Notes: a model not told the origin generated them from the sequence alone. Counted from the first letter of the stretch, positions 1 to 8,855 are shown. The stretch is 64,000 nucleotides of DNA from Ruegeria atlantica (GCF_013033965.1 NZ_WQFE01000003.1:372001-436000), one strand, 5' to 3'. Numbers and translations: made by a program.

Positions 1-174
1 AAATTCTTCCGGCTGCATTTCCAGTATCTTTGTGCGTTTGATAAGCCTGATCGGTATGACTATTTTCGTATCACTGCGGGGCCACAAACCTTGGGGCAGA
101 GGTTTGCTGGGCGGGCACCGTCGAAATCACGGGTCGATATGGCCGTCTCAAAATACACGTCGATAAAATCATGA
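1..174 (+). CDS. C-terminal end of an unidentified protein (partial)
   Basis: Frame 1 is open from the left edge to a TGA at 172-174, giving 57 residues that end in SKYTSIKS. The stop overlaps the P450 ATG in an ATGA junction, which is the main reason to believe it is the tail of a real upstream gene. The fragment is aromatic-rich at first and then basic, and I recognise no family. A 57-codon open frame can arise by chance, so this is only moderately supported. Confidence 0.5.
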   Translation, partial: KFFRLHFQYLCAFDKPDRYDYFRITAGPQTLGQRFAGRAPSKSRVDMAVSKYTSIKS

Positions 175-1520
175 CACCGCCCAAGCCAACACCACGCCCG
201 GATAAGGTTTCGCTTTGGCGGTACCTAAAGCTATTCCGAAAGGATATTTTGTCGGCCCAGCCTCAAAGGCTGTACCGAGCCTGGATGGCCGAATTTCGAA
301 CACCGTTCTTTCGGTCATACTTGATCAATCAGCCGGAACTTGTTGAAACAGTTTTGAAAAAACGCCCTACTGAATTCCCAAAGTCAAACCGCATAAGTGA
401 AGGGTTGCGCCCGCTATTGGGAGAGTCCGTCTTCCTAACAAATGGCGATACATGGAAACGGCAGCGTAGGATCATTGATCCCGCGTTCGAGGGGGGGCGT
501 TTGAAAGACACGTTTCCTGCGATGCGCGCGGCTGGCCAGGCGGCGGTGGAGCGGTTGCGTTCGCAAACAGGTGAAGTTCTCGAGTTCGAAGAGATCACCA
601 GCCACATCGCTGCGGATGTTATTTTCCGAACCCTGTTTTCGGTGCCAATCGAAAACGAGACAGCTGCGCAGGTCTTTGACAAATTTCGCGGCTATCAGCG
701 CGAACAACCCATTTTGAACATTGCGGCCTTTGTCCCATTGCCCAAGTGGTTGCCTCGGTTACACACGAGACGCACCAAGGTAAATGCAAACGATATCAGG
801 GGTCTAATCAAGGAACTTACGGAAGAACGTGCCGGGCTGATCGAACGTGGTGAAGCACCGGACGATCTGGCCACCAAGATCATGACGACACGTGATCCCG
901 AAACCGGGCGTGGTTTTGACACGCAGGAAATGGTCGATCAGGTCGCGATCTTCTTCCTTGCCGGCCACGAAACCAGCGCGTCCGCACTAGCCTGGACGCT
1001 GTACCTGTTGGCCATGTACCCCGAATGGCAGGACAAGTTGGCCGAAGAAGCAGGGGCGTTGGACACTTCCGATTTCGCCGCTATGTCGCGCCTGAAACTC
1101 AGTCGGGATGTGTTTCGCGAGGCTCTGCGGCTATACCCCCCGGTGCCGATGATGGTGCGTGAGGCAGCATGCCCCGAACGTTTTCGGGGCAGGGATATCC
1201 CCGAAGGCGCGCAAATCGTGATCAGCCCTTGGCATTTGCACCGGCAGGAGAGGCTTTGGGAACGCCCGGACGAATTCGATCCGACCCGATGGGGGACAGA
1301 GAACGGAAAGACGTGTCAGCGTAACGCGTTCATTCCATTTTCAACAGGTTCCCGGGTATGCCCGGGCGCAGGGTTCGCCATGATCGAAGGGCCGCTTTTG
1401 TTATCCATGCTGTTACGACACTTCCGGCTTGATCTGGTTGAGGGGCGCCACCCCGTACCAGTGGCGCATTTGACCGTCCGATCGAAGGATGGAATTTGGT
1501 TGCGCTTGGTTGAGCGCTAA
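171..1520 (+). CDS. Cytochrome P450 monooxygenase
   Basis: This 449-aa soluble P450 has no N-terminal membrane anchor. The I-helix oxygen-activation motif AGHETS, the K-helix ExxR in EALRLYPP, and the heme-binding loop FSTGSRVCPGAG, with the axial Cys near residue 397, are all present, so the enzyme should be active with separate redox partners. No ferredoxin or reductase gene is adjacent. The ATG overlaps the stop of the preceding frame (ATGA) and lacks a good Shine-Dalgarno sequence, which suggests translational coupling. The substrate cannot be read from sequence; fatty acid or terpenoid hydroxylation is typical of such enzymes but is only inference. Confidence 0.93.
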   Translation: MTPPKPTPRPDKVSLWRYLKLFRKDILSAQPQRLYRAWMAEFRTPFFRSYLINQPELVETVLKKRPTEFPKSNRISEGLRPLLGESVFLTNGDTWKRQRRIIDPAFEGGRLKDTFPAMRAAGQAAVERLRSQTGEVLEFEEITSHIAADVIFRTLFSVPIENETAAQVFDKFRGYQREQPILNIAAFVPLPKWLPRLHTRRTKVNANDIRGLIKELTEERAGLIERGEAPDDLATKIMTTRDPETGRGFDTQEMVDQVAIFFLAGHETSASALAWTLYLLAMYPEWQDKLAEEAGALDTSDFAAMSRLKLSRDVFREALRLYPPVPMMVREAACPERFRGRDIPEGAQIVISPWHLHRQERLWERPDEFDPTRWGTENGKTCQRNAFIPFSTGSRVCPGAGFAMIEGPLLLSMLLRHFRLDLVEGRHPVPVAHLTVRSKDGIWLRLVER

Positions 1521-1592
1521 CAAACTACCATCCTATCACGCCTTGCTGTATGCGGTTTGAAAAAGCGGAATCACATTGAACGGGAAAGTCAT

Positions 1593-2474
1593 ATGTCATC
1601 AGCAGAACAGCGCGCGCAAATGTCTAACGGCGCAGGTTTCATCGCAGCATTGGATCAAAGCGGTGGCTCGACCCCCAAAGCGCTGGCGCTTTATGGCGTG
1701 GACGCATCGGACTACAGCTCGGAAGAAGAGATGTTCGGTGAAATCCAGAATATGCGTGCGCGGATCATTCTGGCAGATGATTTCACCAAGGATAAAGTGA
1801 TCGGCGCAATCTTGTTCGAGCGCACTTTGGGCGAAGAAATCGATGGCCGGAAAGTTGCAGACTATCTGTGGTCGGTCAAAGGTATCGTGCCTTTCCTTAA
1901 GATTGACAAAGGCTTGGAAGACGAAGCGAATGGCGTTCAGATGATGAAACCCATTCCGGGTCTGGCCGAGACTCTGGCCAAAGCTGACGGTGTTTTCGGC
2001 ACCAAGGAACGCTCGGTCATTCATGAGGCTAACGCCCAAGGCATCGCGGCAGTTGTTGCACAGCAGTTCGATGTTGCACGCGAAGTCGTGGCCGCAGGCA
2101 TGGTTCCGATTGTCGAGCCTGAGGTGAACATCGACTCGGCGACCAAAGCCGAAGCCGAAGACATCCTGAAGGCTGAAATCCTGAAAAATCTGGATCAGTT
2201 GGATGAAGGGCAGGACGTCATGCTCAAGCTGACGATCCCCAGCCAGGCCAATCTGTATGACGAAGTGGCCGATCACTCACGTGTTCTGCGTGTGGTGGCC
2301 CTGTCGGGTGGCTATTCGACCGAGCAGGCATGTGATCTGCTGGGCCAGAACGGAAAGATGATCGCGTCGTTCTCGCGTGCGTTGACTGAAGGCCTGTCGA
2401 AACAGCAATCCGAAGCTGAGTTCAACGCGGCCCTGGGCGGCAATATCGACAAGATCTTCCGCGCGTCGGTCTGA
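1593..2474 (+). CDS. fda: Fructose-bisphosphate aldolase class I
   Basis: This 293-aa class I (Schiff-base) aldolase interconverts fructose-1,6-bisphosphate with dihydroxyacetone phosphate and glyceraldehyde-3-phosphate in glycolysis and gluconeogenesis. Family landmarks are the N-terminal AALDQSGGSTPKAL, a KIDKGL segment, the PIVEPEVNID segment and the MLKLTIP strand that should carry the Schiff-base lysine. The ATG at 1593 is chosen because GGGAAAG lies about 5 nt upstream; the longer frame beginning with TTG at 1557 has no such site. A strong hairpin plus T-run follows, inside the end of the convergent tag gene. Confidence 0.93.
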   Translation: MSSAEQRAQMSNGAGFIAALDQSGGSTPKALALYGVDASDYSSEEEMFGEIQNMRARIILADDFTKDKVIGAILFERTLGEEIDGRKVADYLWSVKGIVPFLKIDKGLEDEANGVQMMKPIPGLAETLAKADGVFGTKERSVIHEANAQGIAAVVAQQFDVAREVVAAGMVPIVEPEVNIDSATKAEAEDILKAEILKNLDQLDEGQDVMLKLTIPSQANLYDEVADHSRVLRVVALSGGYSTEQACDLLGQNGKMIASFSRALTEGLSKQQSEAEFNAALGGNIDKIFRASV

Positions 2475-2479
2475 TCGCG

Positions 2480-3082
2480 CTACACAGGTTTGGTGAACTC
2501 GCGGCGCATTTGCGCCGCTTTTTCACGCATGACGCAATCTTTGGCGTGATCGTTAACCAGCCCCATTGCCTGCATAAAGGCAAATACGGTCGTTGGTCCG
2601 ACAAACTTCCAGCCTCGTTTTTTTAGGTCCTTCGACATCGCCACGGATTCCGGCGATGTCGAAGCCGTTTGCGGGACAGGTGGCGTGTTCGCCTCATATC
2701 GCCATACATACGCGGCCAAGGACCCTTCAGCGGCGATCAACTCTTGCGCTCGACGGGCGTTGTTTATTACGGCCTCGATCTTACCACGATGTCGGACAAT
2801 GCCCGCGTCCTGCAATAAACGTTCGGTGTCTGCATCGTCAAATGCGGCTATGGCGTTGATATTAAAGGCTTTGAATGCTTTGCGAAAATTCTCACGCTTT
2901 GACAGGATGGTGCGCCAACTCAGGCCGGACTGAAAGCTTTCCAGGCAGAGCTTTTCGAACAGGCGTTGATCGTCGCCAACCGGATATCCCCATTCCTGAT
3001 CGTGATACGCAAAGAACTCGGGCGCAGCCTGACACCAAGCGCAGCGCGGTTTTCCGTCTGGTCCTTCAATTGTGTTCGCCAT
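2480..3082 (-). CDS. tag: DNA-3-methyladenine glycosylase I
   Basis: This 200-aa protein of the Tag family excises N3-methyladenine from alkylated DNA in base-excision repair. It shows the expected CAWC segment near residue 14, the YHDQEWG motif, the SGLSW segment and the C-terminal NDHAKDC that supplies the last zinc ligands (Cys, His, His, Cys in the family). Length is normal (about 190 in E. coli). It converges on fda, and its final codons double as the fda terminator. A short C-terminal tail follows the zinc site. Confidence 0.95.
   Translation of the reverse strand: MANTIEGPDGKPRCAWCQAAPEFFAYHDQEWGYPVGDDQRLFEKLCLESFQSGLSWRTILSKRENFRKAFKAFNINAIAAFDDADTERLLQDAGIVRHRGKIEAVINNARRAQELIAAEGSLAAYVWRYEANTPPVPQTASTSPESVAMSKDLKKRGWKFVGPTTVFAFMQAMGLVNDHAKDCVMREKAAQMRREFTKPV
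2501..2523 (+). terminator. Intrinsic terminator of fda, inside the 3' end of tag
   Basis: GCGGCGCA (2501-2508) pairs perfectly with TGCGCCGC (2511-2518) and is followed by five T on the + strand. It lies 27 bp after the fda stop but inside the last codons of the convergent tag gene, so it is a coding terminator. Confidence 0.75.
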
Positions 3083-3146
3083 CGCGATGTACCCTTTTTG
3101 TTCTAAGGTACTGTAGGCCCTTTCGGAAGGTCAGAGCAAGGCAGAT

Positions 3147-3365
3147 TTACTTGGATTGATACCAGTTCAGAATGAAAACCCGAATGGCAGATGCAAGTCC
3201 GACTTCCGGATCGCGTTCGACATCGATTTCCGCCGCCAAGGCATTGATTGGCAGGTTTTTTTCCTTCGCAATTGCGCGGAATGCCTGCCAGAATTCATCC
3301 TCCAGGGAAACAGATGTCCGGTGACCCTTGAGTGTCAGGGATCGCTTGACCGGGCGACCACTCAT
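3147..3365 (-). CDS. Ribbon-helix-helix domain protein
   Basis: A 72-aa basic protein whose N-terminal strand (KRSLTLKGHRTSVSLE) and following helices fit the ribbon-helix-helix family common in alphaproteobacteria (RHH_4 type). It is probably a small DNA-binding protein or a regulator of its own operon; the target is unknown. Its ATG overlaps the stop of the DUF4169 gene (ATGA), making it the last gene of the coupled fumC-aroQ-DUF4169-RHH set. Being the distal member, its level should follow fumC expression. Confidence 0.85.
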   Translation of the reverse strand: MSGRPVKRSLTLKGHRTSVSLEDEFWQAFRAIAKEKNLPINALAAEIDVERDPEVGLASAIRVFILNWYQSK

Positions 3366-3538
3366 TTATCCAGCTTACGACCATCAAGGTCTTGGCTCAG
3401 CTTTTGCTGCTGTTTTTTGGCAAGATCCTTTTCGGCCTTGGTACGGCCAAACGCGATGGCGTTCTGATTAGCGCGGGCCTTGGATTCGGTCCGCTTCTTT
3501 TCTTTTCTATACTTATTCAGATTGACCGGGGTCGTCAT
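3362..3538 (-). CDS. DUF4169 small basic protein
   Basis: A 58-aa protein starting [18 protein letters not shown] and continuing as a very basic, lysine- and glutamine-rich single helix. This is the pattern of the DUF4169 family, a short alphaproteobacterial protein of unknown function. No membrane segment is visible. Both ends are coupled: its start overlaps the chorismate mutase stop (3535-3538) and its stop overlaps the RHH start (3362-3365), both ATGA. That double coupling is strong evidence that it is translated. Confidence 0.85.
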   Translation of the reverse strand: MTTPVNLNKYRKEKKRTESKARANQNAIAFGRTKAEKDLAKKQQQKLSQDLDGRKLDK

Positions 3539-4059
3539 TGCGCATGTCTCACCTTTGTCAGACTATCGAACAATTCGGCGCGGCTGTCATCTGACAGGCA
3601 GTCAACATTCACAGTGTCCAGAAAATCGGCCTGCGACGAAGATGATACGGGCGGTTGATCAGACAATGTCTCAAGGATTTGTCCGCCTAGTTCCAATAGC
3701 GCAGGGCGCACTTCGGTTGTCAGATCCGCATATCTCTCTGGAACAGAGGCTTTATCCTTCCTCCACCGTTCGATCCAGCAAGACTGAATTTCCTTGGCGG
3801 CTTGGATCTGCGCTTCGAAAAACAGCTGCGCGCTGTCGGGGTCAACGCCCGCAAGTGCTGCTTGTTCCAGCGTCTTGTCAATCACGACCTTCTCACGTGC
3901 AAGGTCTTCGACCGGACGATCGTTTGCGTGCTTGAACGCGGCGACGTCCTGCATCCACTCTAGTCTTGCGTCAATCAAGTCGAACAATTCCGCTTGCGCG
4001 GATGTCGCCGCGCCCGCCAGAAGCAGGCACAGAAACAATGGCTTGCGCCCAGTGATCAT
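3535..4059 (-). CDS. aroQ: Periplasmic chorismate mutase (AroQ gamma class)
   Basis: A 174-aa protein with a cleavable signal peptide (hydrophobic core [16 protein letters not shown], likely cut after SAQA). The mature part resembles secreted AroQ-gamma chorismate mutases: an [16 protein letters not shown] helix, the DLAREK segment and the [13 protein letters not shown] helix carry the charged residues expected at the active site. The family converts chorismate to prephenate; why a periplasmic form exists is unresolved in most bacteria. The gene starts within the fumC stop (ATGA). The C-terminal region holds two well-spaced cysteines that could form a disulfide. Confidence 0.8.
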   Translation of the reverse strand: MITGRKPLFLCLLLAGAATSAQAELFDLIDARLEWMQDVAAFKHANDRPVEDLAREKVVIDKTLEQAALAGVDPDSAQLFFEAQIQAAKEIQSCWIERWRKDKASVPERYADLTTEVRPALLELGGQILETLSDQPPVSSSSQADFLDTVNVDCLSDDSRAELFDSLTKVRHAQ

Positions 4060-5447
4060 TTGGGGCCGATCATGTGTTCAGGCCGGACGACGGCATCGAA
4101 CGTCTCTTCATCGACAAAGCCCAGGGCGATTGCCTCTTCCTTGAGGGTCGTGCCATTCTTATGGGCGGTCTTGGCGACGGTGGTGGCGTTGTCATAGCCG
4201 ATGGTTGGGGCAAGCGCCGTCACCAGCATCAGAGATTCCTTCATCAGCTTGTCGATGCGCGGTTCATTGGCCTTGATGCCCAGCAGCATGCGTTCGGTAA
4301 AACTGTCGGTGGCATCGCCCAACAGCTGAATAGATTGCAGCAGGTTGTACGACATCATCGGATTGTAGACGTTCAGCTGGAAATGACCCTGCGAACCAGC
4401 GAACTTCATTGCCGCGTCGTTGCCGATCACATGCGCGGCCACCTGCGTCAGCGCTTCGGCCTGTGTTGGGTTCACCTTGCCCGGCATGATCGACGAGCCA
4501 GGCTCGTTTTCAGGCAGGATCAGTTCGCCCAAACCCGACCGCGGGCCGGAGCCCAGGAACCGGATGTCGTTTGCGATTTTGTAGCAAGAGCCCGCAATGG
4601 TCGCTAGCGCACCCGACAGGAAAACCATGGCGTCATGGGCGGCAAGGGCTTCGAATTTGTTCGGTGCTGTTACGAAGGGCAGGCCGGTGATGTCGGCCAT
4701 GTTCTTGGCTACAGCCTCATCCCAGCCATCATGGGTATTCAGGCCGGTACCGACAGCAGTGCCACCTTGCGCCAGTTCATAGATGCCGGGCATTGCGGCC
4801 TCGACCCGGGCGATACCTTGGCGGATCTGGTGCGCATAGCCACCAAACTCCTGTTCTAGCGTCAGAGGGGTCGCATCCTGAGTGTGCGTCCGGCCGATCT
4901 TGATAATGCCTGCGAATTCTTTGGCCTTGGCTTCCAGTGCCGAAGCAAATTTCTCAAGCCCGGGCAGCAATACGTCCCGCACGCTCATCGCGGTAGCGAT
5001 GTGCATTGCGGTCGGGAAGGTGTCGTTTGACGACTGCCCCATGTTGCAGTGATCGTTCGGGTGAACAGGGTCTTTGGAGCCGATCTCACCGCCCATGATC
5101 TCAATCGCGCGGTTGGCGATGACCTCGTTCGAGTTCATGTTCGACTGTGTGCCCGAGCCTGTCTGCCAAACCACCAGAGGGAAGTTGTCGTCGAACTTGC
5201 CTTCAATCACCTCGCCCGCAGCCTGAATGATTGCATCAGCGATATTGGCGTCCAGCTTGCCGATGGCCTTGTTTTCCATCGCACAGGCCTTTTTGATGAC
5301 GCCCAGCGCACGCACGATGGCGACGGGTTGCTTTTCCCAACCAATCGGAAAGTTCATGATCGAACGTTGAGTTTGTGCACCCCAATACTTGTCGGCGGGA
5401 ACTTCCAACGGGCCAAAGCTGTCGGATTCGGTGCGGGTCTGAGACAT
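4056..5447 (-). CDS. fumC: Fumarate hydratase class II
   Basis: This 463-aa enzyme interconverts fumarate and malate in the TCA cycle without an iron-sulfur cluster. The fumarase/aspartase signature [11 protein letters not shown] is intact, as are the substrate-binding segments [26 protein letters not shown] and [10 protein letters not shown]. Length matches E. coli FumC (467). It is the first gene of a four-gene coupled operon with chorismate mutase, DUF4169 and RHH proteins. The ATG at 5447 is preceded by an ACGGAG-type site. Confidence 0.97.
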   Translation of the reverse strand: MSQTRTESDSFGPLEVPADKYWGAQTQRSIMNFPIGWEKQPVAIVRALGVIKKACAMENKAIGKLDANIADAIIQAAGEVIEGKFDDNFPLVVWQTGSGTQSNMNSNEVIANRAIEIMGGEIGSKDPVHPNDHCNMGQSSNDTFPTAMHIATAMSVRDVLLPGLEKFASALEAKAKEFAGIIKIGRTHTQDATPLTLEQEFGGYAHQIRQGIARVEAAMPGIYELAQGGTAVGTGLNTHDGWDEAVAKNMADITGLPFVTAPNKFEALAAHDAMVFLSGALATIAGSCYKIANDIRFLGSGPRSGLGELILPENEPGSSIMPGKVNPTQAEALTQVAAHVIGNDAAMKFAGSQGHFQLNVYNPMMSYNLLQSIQLLGDATDSFTERMLLGIKANEPRIDKLMKESLMLVTALAPTIGYDNATTVAKTAHKNGTTLKEEAIALGFVDEETFDAVVRPEHMIGPK

Positions 5448-5615
5448 CGGTCACTCCGTCTAGTATGCAGTCGTATGCCGTTTACCCGTGACGGCGTCAT
5501 CGCGCAATCGGCCAGTTGCGCGCACCATAAACTTAAGGTCAACAAAGGTATAGGCGCGGGGATGCGTCATTTTTCTTTTGCGCGCCGCCATTCGTACCAT
5601 TGTGTGCGCCCACCG

Positions 5616-5633
5616 CTGGGTTAGTATACCCAG
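5616..5633. promoter_or_regulatory. Inverted repeat over a candidate promoter
   Basis: CTGGGT (5616-5621) and ACCCAG (5628-5633) flank TAGTAT, which could be a -10 element with TTGTGT 16 bp upstream as -35. The symmetry suggests an operator for the gene starting at 5655. This is a weak prediction. Confidence 0.3.
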
Positions 5634-5654
5634 ATCACAGCGCTGGAGGTTAAA

Positions 5655-6218
5655 GTGCTCCTACATTCCCGGATTCATCCGCTGAAACTAATCGCATTTT
5701 CACTGGGCGCGTTGTTTTGGATCGCTTTTGCAAGCCTTCAGGCCCATGCGGATAGTATCGAACCGTTTGTCGGAGATTATGTCGGCTCGGCAAATGTCGT
5801 TGACGATGACGGCAGCGAAACCCCGCGTGACATGAGCGTGTCGATTCATGAGACCAAAGACGGATTCAACGTCAGTTGGAAAACCACAACCTACAAGCCG
5901 GATGGCCGCGTCAAAGCGCAGTCCTTCTCGATCGATTTCAAGCAATCTGACAGGTCTGACGTCTATTCGGCGGCGATGAAGCGCAATGTGTTCGGGCACG
6001 AGGTGCCTTTGGACCCCATGCAGGGTGAACCGTTCGTCTGGGGCCGGATTGATGGTGAGACGCTGACCGTGTTCTCGTTGTTTATTGATGAAAACGGCGG
6101 GTACGAGTTGCAGCAGTTCGATCGCACATTGGCCGACGGTGGGCTGAACCTCTCTTTCTCACGCTTCCGCAACGGGGTGAAATCCCGCTCTGTCGATACG
6201 TTTCTCAAGAAAGAATAA
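5655..6218 (+). CDS. Secreted protein of unknown function
   Basis: A 187-aa protein beginning with GTG and preceded by a clear GGAGG 5 nt upstream. A signal peptide spans about residues 1-32 (core LIAFSLGALFWIAFASLQAHA, likely cut after AHA), so the mature protein is periplasmic or released. The remainder is rich in beta-strand-like alternation and contains a repeated aromatic/glycine pattern (GDYVGSANV, MSVSIHETKDGFNVSWK), reminiscent of small beta-sandwich or lipocalin-like folds, but I recognise no family. It stands alone and is closed by an intrinsic terminator. Confidence 0.8.
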   Translation: MLLHSRIHPLKLIAFSLGALFWIAFASLQAHADSIEPFVGDYVGSANVVDDDGSETPRDMSVSIHETKDGFNVSWKTTTYKPDGRVKAQSFSIDFKQSDRSDVYSAAMKRNVFGHEVPLDPMQGEPFVWGRIDGETLTVFSLFIDENGGYELQQFDRTLADGGLNLSFSRFRNGVKSRSVDTFLKKE

Positions 6219-6239
6219 ACCCCGAGATAATCGGGGTTT
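6217..6239. terminator. Bidirectional hairpin terminator
   Basis: AAACCCCGA (6217-6225) pairs perfectly with TCGGGGTTT (6231-6239). The A-rich and T-rich flanks let it act for both the secreted protein gene (+) and convergent sspB (-). Confidence 0.8.
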
Positions 6240-6251
6240 CTAAGCCGAAGT

Positions 6252-6713
6252 TTATTTTCTGAAACTGTCCAGCGAAACGACATCTGCGTCTTGCTGGACC
6301 TGAGGCTCTTCAACTTCGATCGTGTCTTCAACGATATGGGTCGCAACCTCTTCTTCGTCTTCCGGGCTTTCAAAACGCAGTCCGAATTCAACTGAAGGAT
6401 CCACGAAGGTTTTGATCGCATCGTACGGAATATAAAGCGGCTCGGGCGCGTCCCCAAAGTTCAACGTGATCGCAAAACCGTCGTCGCCGACTTCAAGATT
6501 TTCGAACCAGTGCTGCATGACAACCGTCATCTCTTCGGGATAGCGTTCGCGCAGCCAGTCAGCCAGTTCGACACCATCCTGCCGTGTGTCGAATGTAATA
6601 AAGAAGTGATGCGCCCCAGGCAGACCGTTTTCTGAAACGTTGGTCAGAACCTTCTTGATGAGCCCGCGCATCGCGGTGTGCATCAGGGTTCCATAGTCGA
6701 TGTCCTGCGACAT
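6252..6713 (-). CDS. sspB: SspB, ClpXP adaptor (alpha type)
   Basis: A 153-aa protein resembling alphaproteobacterial SspB. This adaptor binds ssrA-tagged proteins and tethers them to ClpX for degradation. The N-terminal fold region (GLPGAHHFFITFDT, FGDAPEPLYIPYDAI) is followed by a long acidic linker and a short C-terminal motif VVSLDSFRK that in the family docks on the ClpX N-domain. It faces the secreted protein gene, with a shared terminator. The tmRNA that makes its substrates lies about 3 kb away. Confidence 0.88.
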   Translation of the reverse strand: MSQDIDYGTLMHTAMRGLIKKVLTNVSENGLPGAHHFFITFDTRQDGVELADWLRERYPEEMTVVMQHWFENLEVGDDGFAITLNFGDAPEPLYIPYDAIKTFVDPSVEFGLRFESPEDEEEVATHIVEDTIEVEEPQVQQDADVVSLDSFRK

Positions 6714-6789
6714 GTTTCATCCTCAAAAGTGGTTATCCCAAGCATAGGGGATTCGTTCGGAAACGAAAGACCGAGTGTGAGCGGATTGT

Positions 6790-8043
6790 TCAAAGGTAGT
6801 GAAATCCAACTCCGGCTGCGGCCATCAGGGCTAGTGTCGCTCCCATGCCGAATTTTAGCTTGAATATCAACACCCCAGCTATGGCCGTTAATACAAGTGC
6901 CGGCATATTAAGAGTAGCCAACTCGGGCCAAGGGATGGTTAGGACGCCCCATGTCAAATCGGGGACAGTTCCGAAAAGAACGTTAAGGGCGAACCACACG
7001 GAAAGGTTGAGAATCACGCCAACAACCGCAGCTGTTATCCCGTGCAGCGCCGCGGACAACCGCGGACGCCTGGCCAATTGGTCCAAATAAGGCGCGGTAA
7101 GGAAGATCCACAGAAAACACGGCACAAACGTCGCCCAGAGAGCGACCGCACCGGCGGTAAGCGCCAATGAGAAGCCGCCCGAGATCTGACCCGTCAGCAT
7201 AGCCACGAATTGTGTGACCAGGATCAAAGGACCCGGCGTTGTTTCCGCCAGCCCTAATGCGTCAATCATTTGATCAGTGCTGATCCATTGATATTTGTCC
7301 ACGACGGTCTGGGTCATATAGGCCAGGACCGCATAGGCACCGCCAAATGTAACAACGGCCAGGCGGGCGAAGAACCAGCCGAGGTCGCTCAGCAACTTCT
7401 GACCGGTCACGCTCAGCAAAACCAACGGACCAAGCCACAGCGTCAGCCAAATGGCGCAGGTGCGCAACGGGCGCGTGGCGCTGGGGGCAGGGGGTGTAAC
7501 GGTAGGGTGCGCTTTACCTTTGAAACTCAGGTATCCCCAAAGTGCGGCAGCCAGAATGATCAGAGGGAAAGGCAGGTTGAACACAAAGATTGCAACAAAG
7601 CCCAATCCGGCGATTGCCCGGTGTTCCACATCTGTCAGGGCTTTGCGTGAAAGGTTCCTAAGAGCCTGCAGGACAATGATGATAACCGTGGCTTTGACCC
7701 CAAGGAATCCGGCCTGAACCAAGGGCAGGTCGCCAAAAGAAGCGTAGAGACCGACCAATATGGCTATGATCAGCGCACCGGGTATCACAAACAGGCCGCC
7801 CGCTATCAATCCTCCGGTCACGCCGCGCAGACGCCAACCTGCGTAGGTGGCAAGCTGCATGGCCTCAGGCCCGGGCAAAAGCATGCAAAGGGAGAGGGCC
7901 CTCAGATACGTTTGCTCGTCCAGCCAGGGGCGTTTTTCCACCAGTTCCTGGTGCATAAGCGAAATTTGCGCGGCGGGGCCCCCAAAGGATAACACTCCGA
8001 TGCGTCCGAAGATCCTGACCAGATCGGATAATGTGGGGGTCAT
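6790..8043 (-). CDS. chrA: Chromate efflux transporter
   Basis: A 417-aa membrane protein of the CHR family with the two homologous halves expected of a long-chain ChrA. The N-terminal half opens with FGRIGVLSFGGPAAQISLMH and contains MLLPGPEAMQLATYAGWR; the second half repeats the pattern with RLAVVTFGGAYAVLAYM and GLAETTPGPLILV. About ten to twelve hydrophobic segments are visible. It should export chromate across the inner membrane. The start overlaps the chrB stop (ATGA), so both are made from one mRNA. Confidence 0.92.
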   Translation of the reverse strand: MTPTLSDLVRIFGRIGVLSFGGPAAQISLMHQELVEKRPWLDEQTYLRALSLCMLLPGPEAMQLATYAGWRLRGVTGGLIAGGLFVIPGALIIAILVGLYASFGDLPLVQAGFLGVKATVIIIVLQALRNLSRKALTDVEHRAIAGLGFVAIFVFNLPFPLIILAAALWGYLSFKGKAHPTVTPPAPSATRPLRTCAIWLTLWLGPLVLLSVTGQKLLSDLGWFFARLAVVTFGGAYAVLAYMTQTVVDKYQWISTDQMIDALGLAETTPGPLILVTQFVAMLTGQISGGFSLALTAGAVALWATFVPCFLWIFLTAPYLDQLARRPRLSAALHGITAAVVGVILNLSVWFALNVLFGTVPDLTWGVLTIPWPELATLNMPALVLTAIAGVLIFKLKFGMGATLALMAAAGVGFHYL

Positions 8044-8855
8044 GATTTGCGATCCGTCGGCCAGTCGTGTCGTTCTTCGAACCCATCGCGTGCCCAGCGA
8101 TACAGCGCATCATACAGGTGCATTCCCGCAGCGAGGTTTTCGTGATCGTCGCGATATTGCCGGGACAACCCGACAGAGACCGCAAGTAGTCCGGCTGCTT
8201 CTGGCGCAAGGTCATGACGGTCGGTATCCGCGGCACGAATAACGGTCGCAAGTCGATCCAACGCGGGCGTGCGTAGCGCAAATTCGTCCAGCATGGTGTC
8301 AAAGGTGCACCGGTCCTGCCGGTGGCTCCAATAGGTGTTTTCGATGTCAAACGGGGTCGCGCCGAACATCTCGGCTGCTGCTTCAACTTCACCCGGTGCA
8401 ACAAACAGGAACCGGGCATTGGGGTCCACAAACCTGCGGATCAGCCAAGGGCAGGCGATGCGATCGATCTTTGGACGGTGCCGCGTTATCCAAAGGGACC
8501 CTTCGGGCCGTAGCATCGACAAAGCTGCGGCAGGCACGCGTGGTGCCTCGGGCATGTCACGCCAGGCAAACATACCGCCTTCCAGATACTCGGCCTGCAC
8601 ACCTTCGCTCCGCAGCCCCGACACGACGGCCTGGCTAAGCTTCTTGCCTTTTTGGCAAATCACGACGGTCGGGCCGTCGCCAATCAAGCTGGCCAGCCCT
8701 TTGAAATCCGTCGCGGAATGGCGCGTAGAACCAGGGATCAAGTAAGGATCAGCCTCAAAATCTGCATCCATACAGATGTCGATCAATCTGGGGGCCTGAG
8801 GTGTACCTATCAGCCTGAGCAACTGCTTTGGGGTGATCGAGTTTGGCGCGGGCAC
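8040..8855 (-). CDS. chrB: Rhodanese-ChrB fusion, chromate resistance protein
   Basis: A 271-aa protein. The first ~105 residues form a rhodanese-like domain in which the catalytic-loop position reads CQKGKKLSQ, so a cysteine is present. The rest is the ChrB C-terminal domain (SLWITRHRPKIDRIACPWLIRRF, then the HRQDRCTFDTMLDEF segment). ChrB proteins sense chromate and/or support resistance and are usually paired with chrA, as here. GTG at 8855 is preferred because AGGAG lies 7 nt upstream; a TTG 66 nt further up is less likely. It lacks the classical N-terminal ChrB domain. Confidence 0.85.
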   Translation of the reverse strand: MPAPNSITPKQLLRLIGTPQAPRLIDICMDADFEADPYLIPGSTRHSATDFKGLASLIGDGPTVVICQKGKKLSQAVVSGLRSEGVQAEYLEGGMFAWRDMPEAPRVPAAALSMLRPEGSLWITRHRPKIDRIACPWLIRRFVDPNARFLFVAPGEVEAAAEMFGATPFDIENTYWSHRQDRCTFDTMLDEFALRTPALDRLATVIRAADTDRHDLAPEAAGLLAVSVGLSRQYRDDHENLAAGMHLYDALYRWARDGFEERHDWPTDRKS

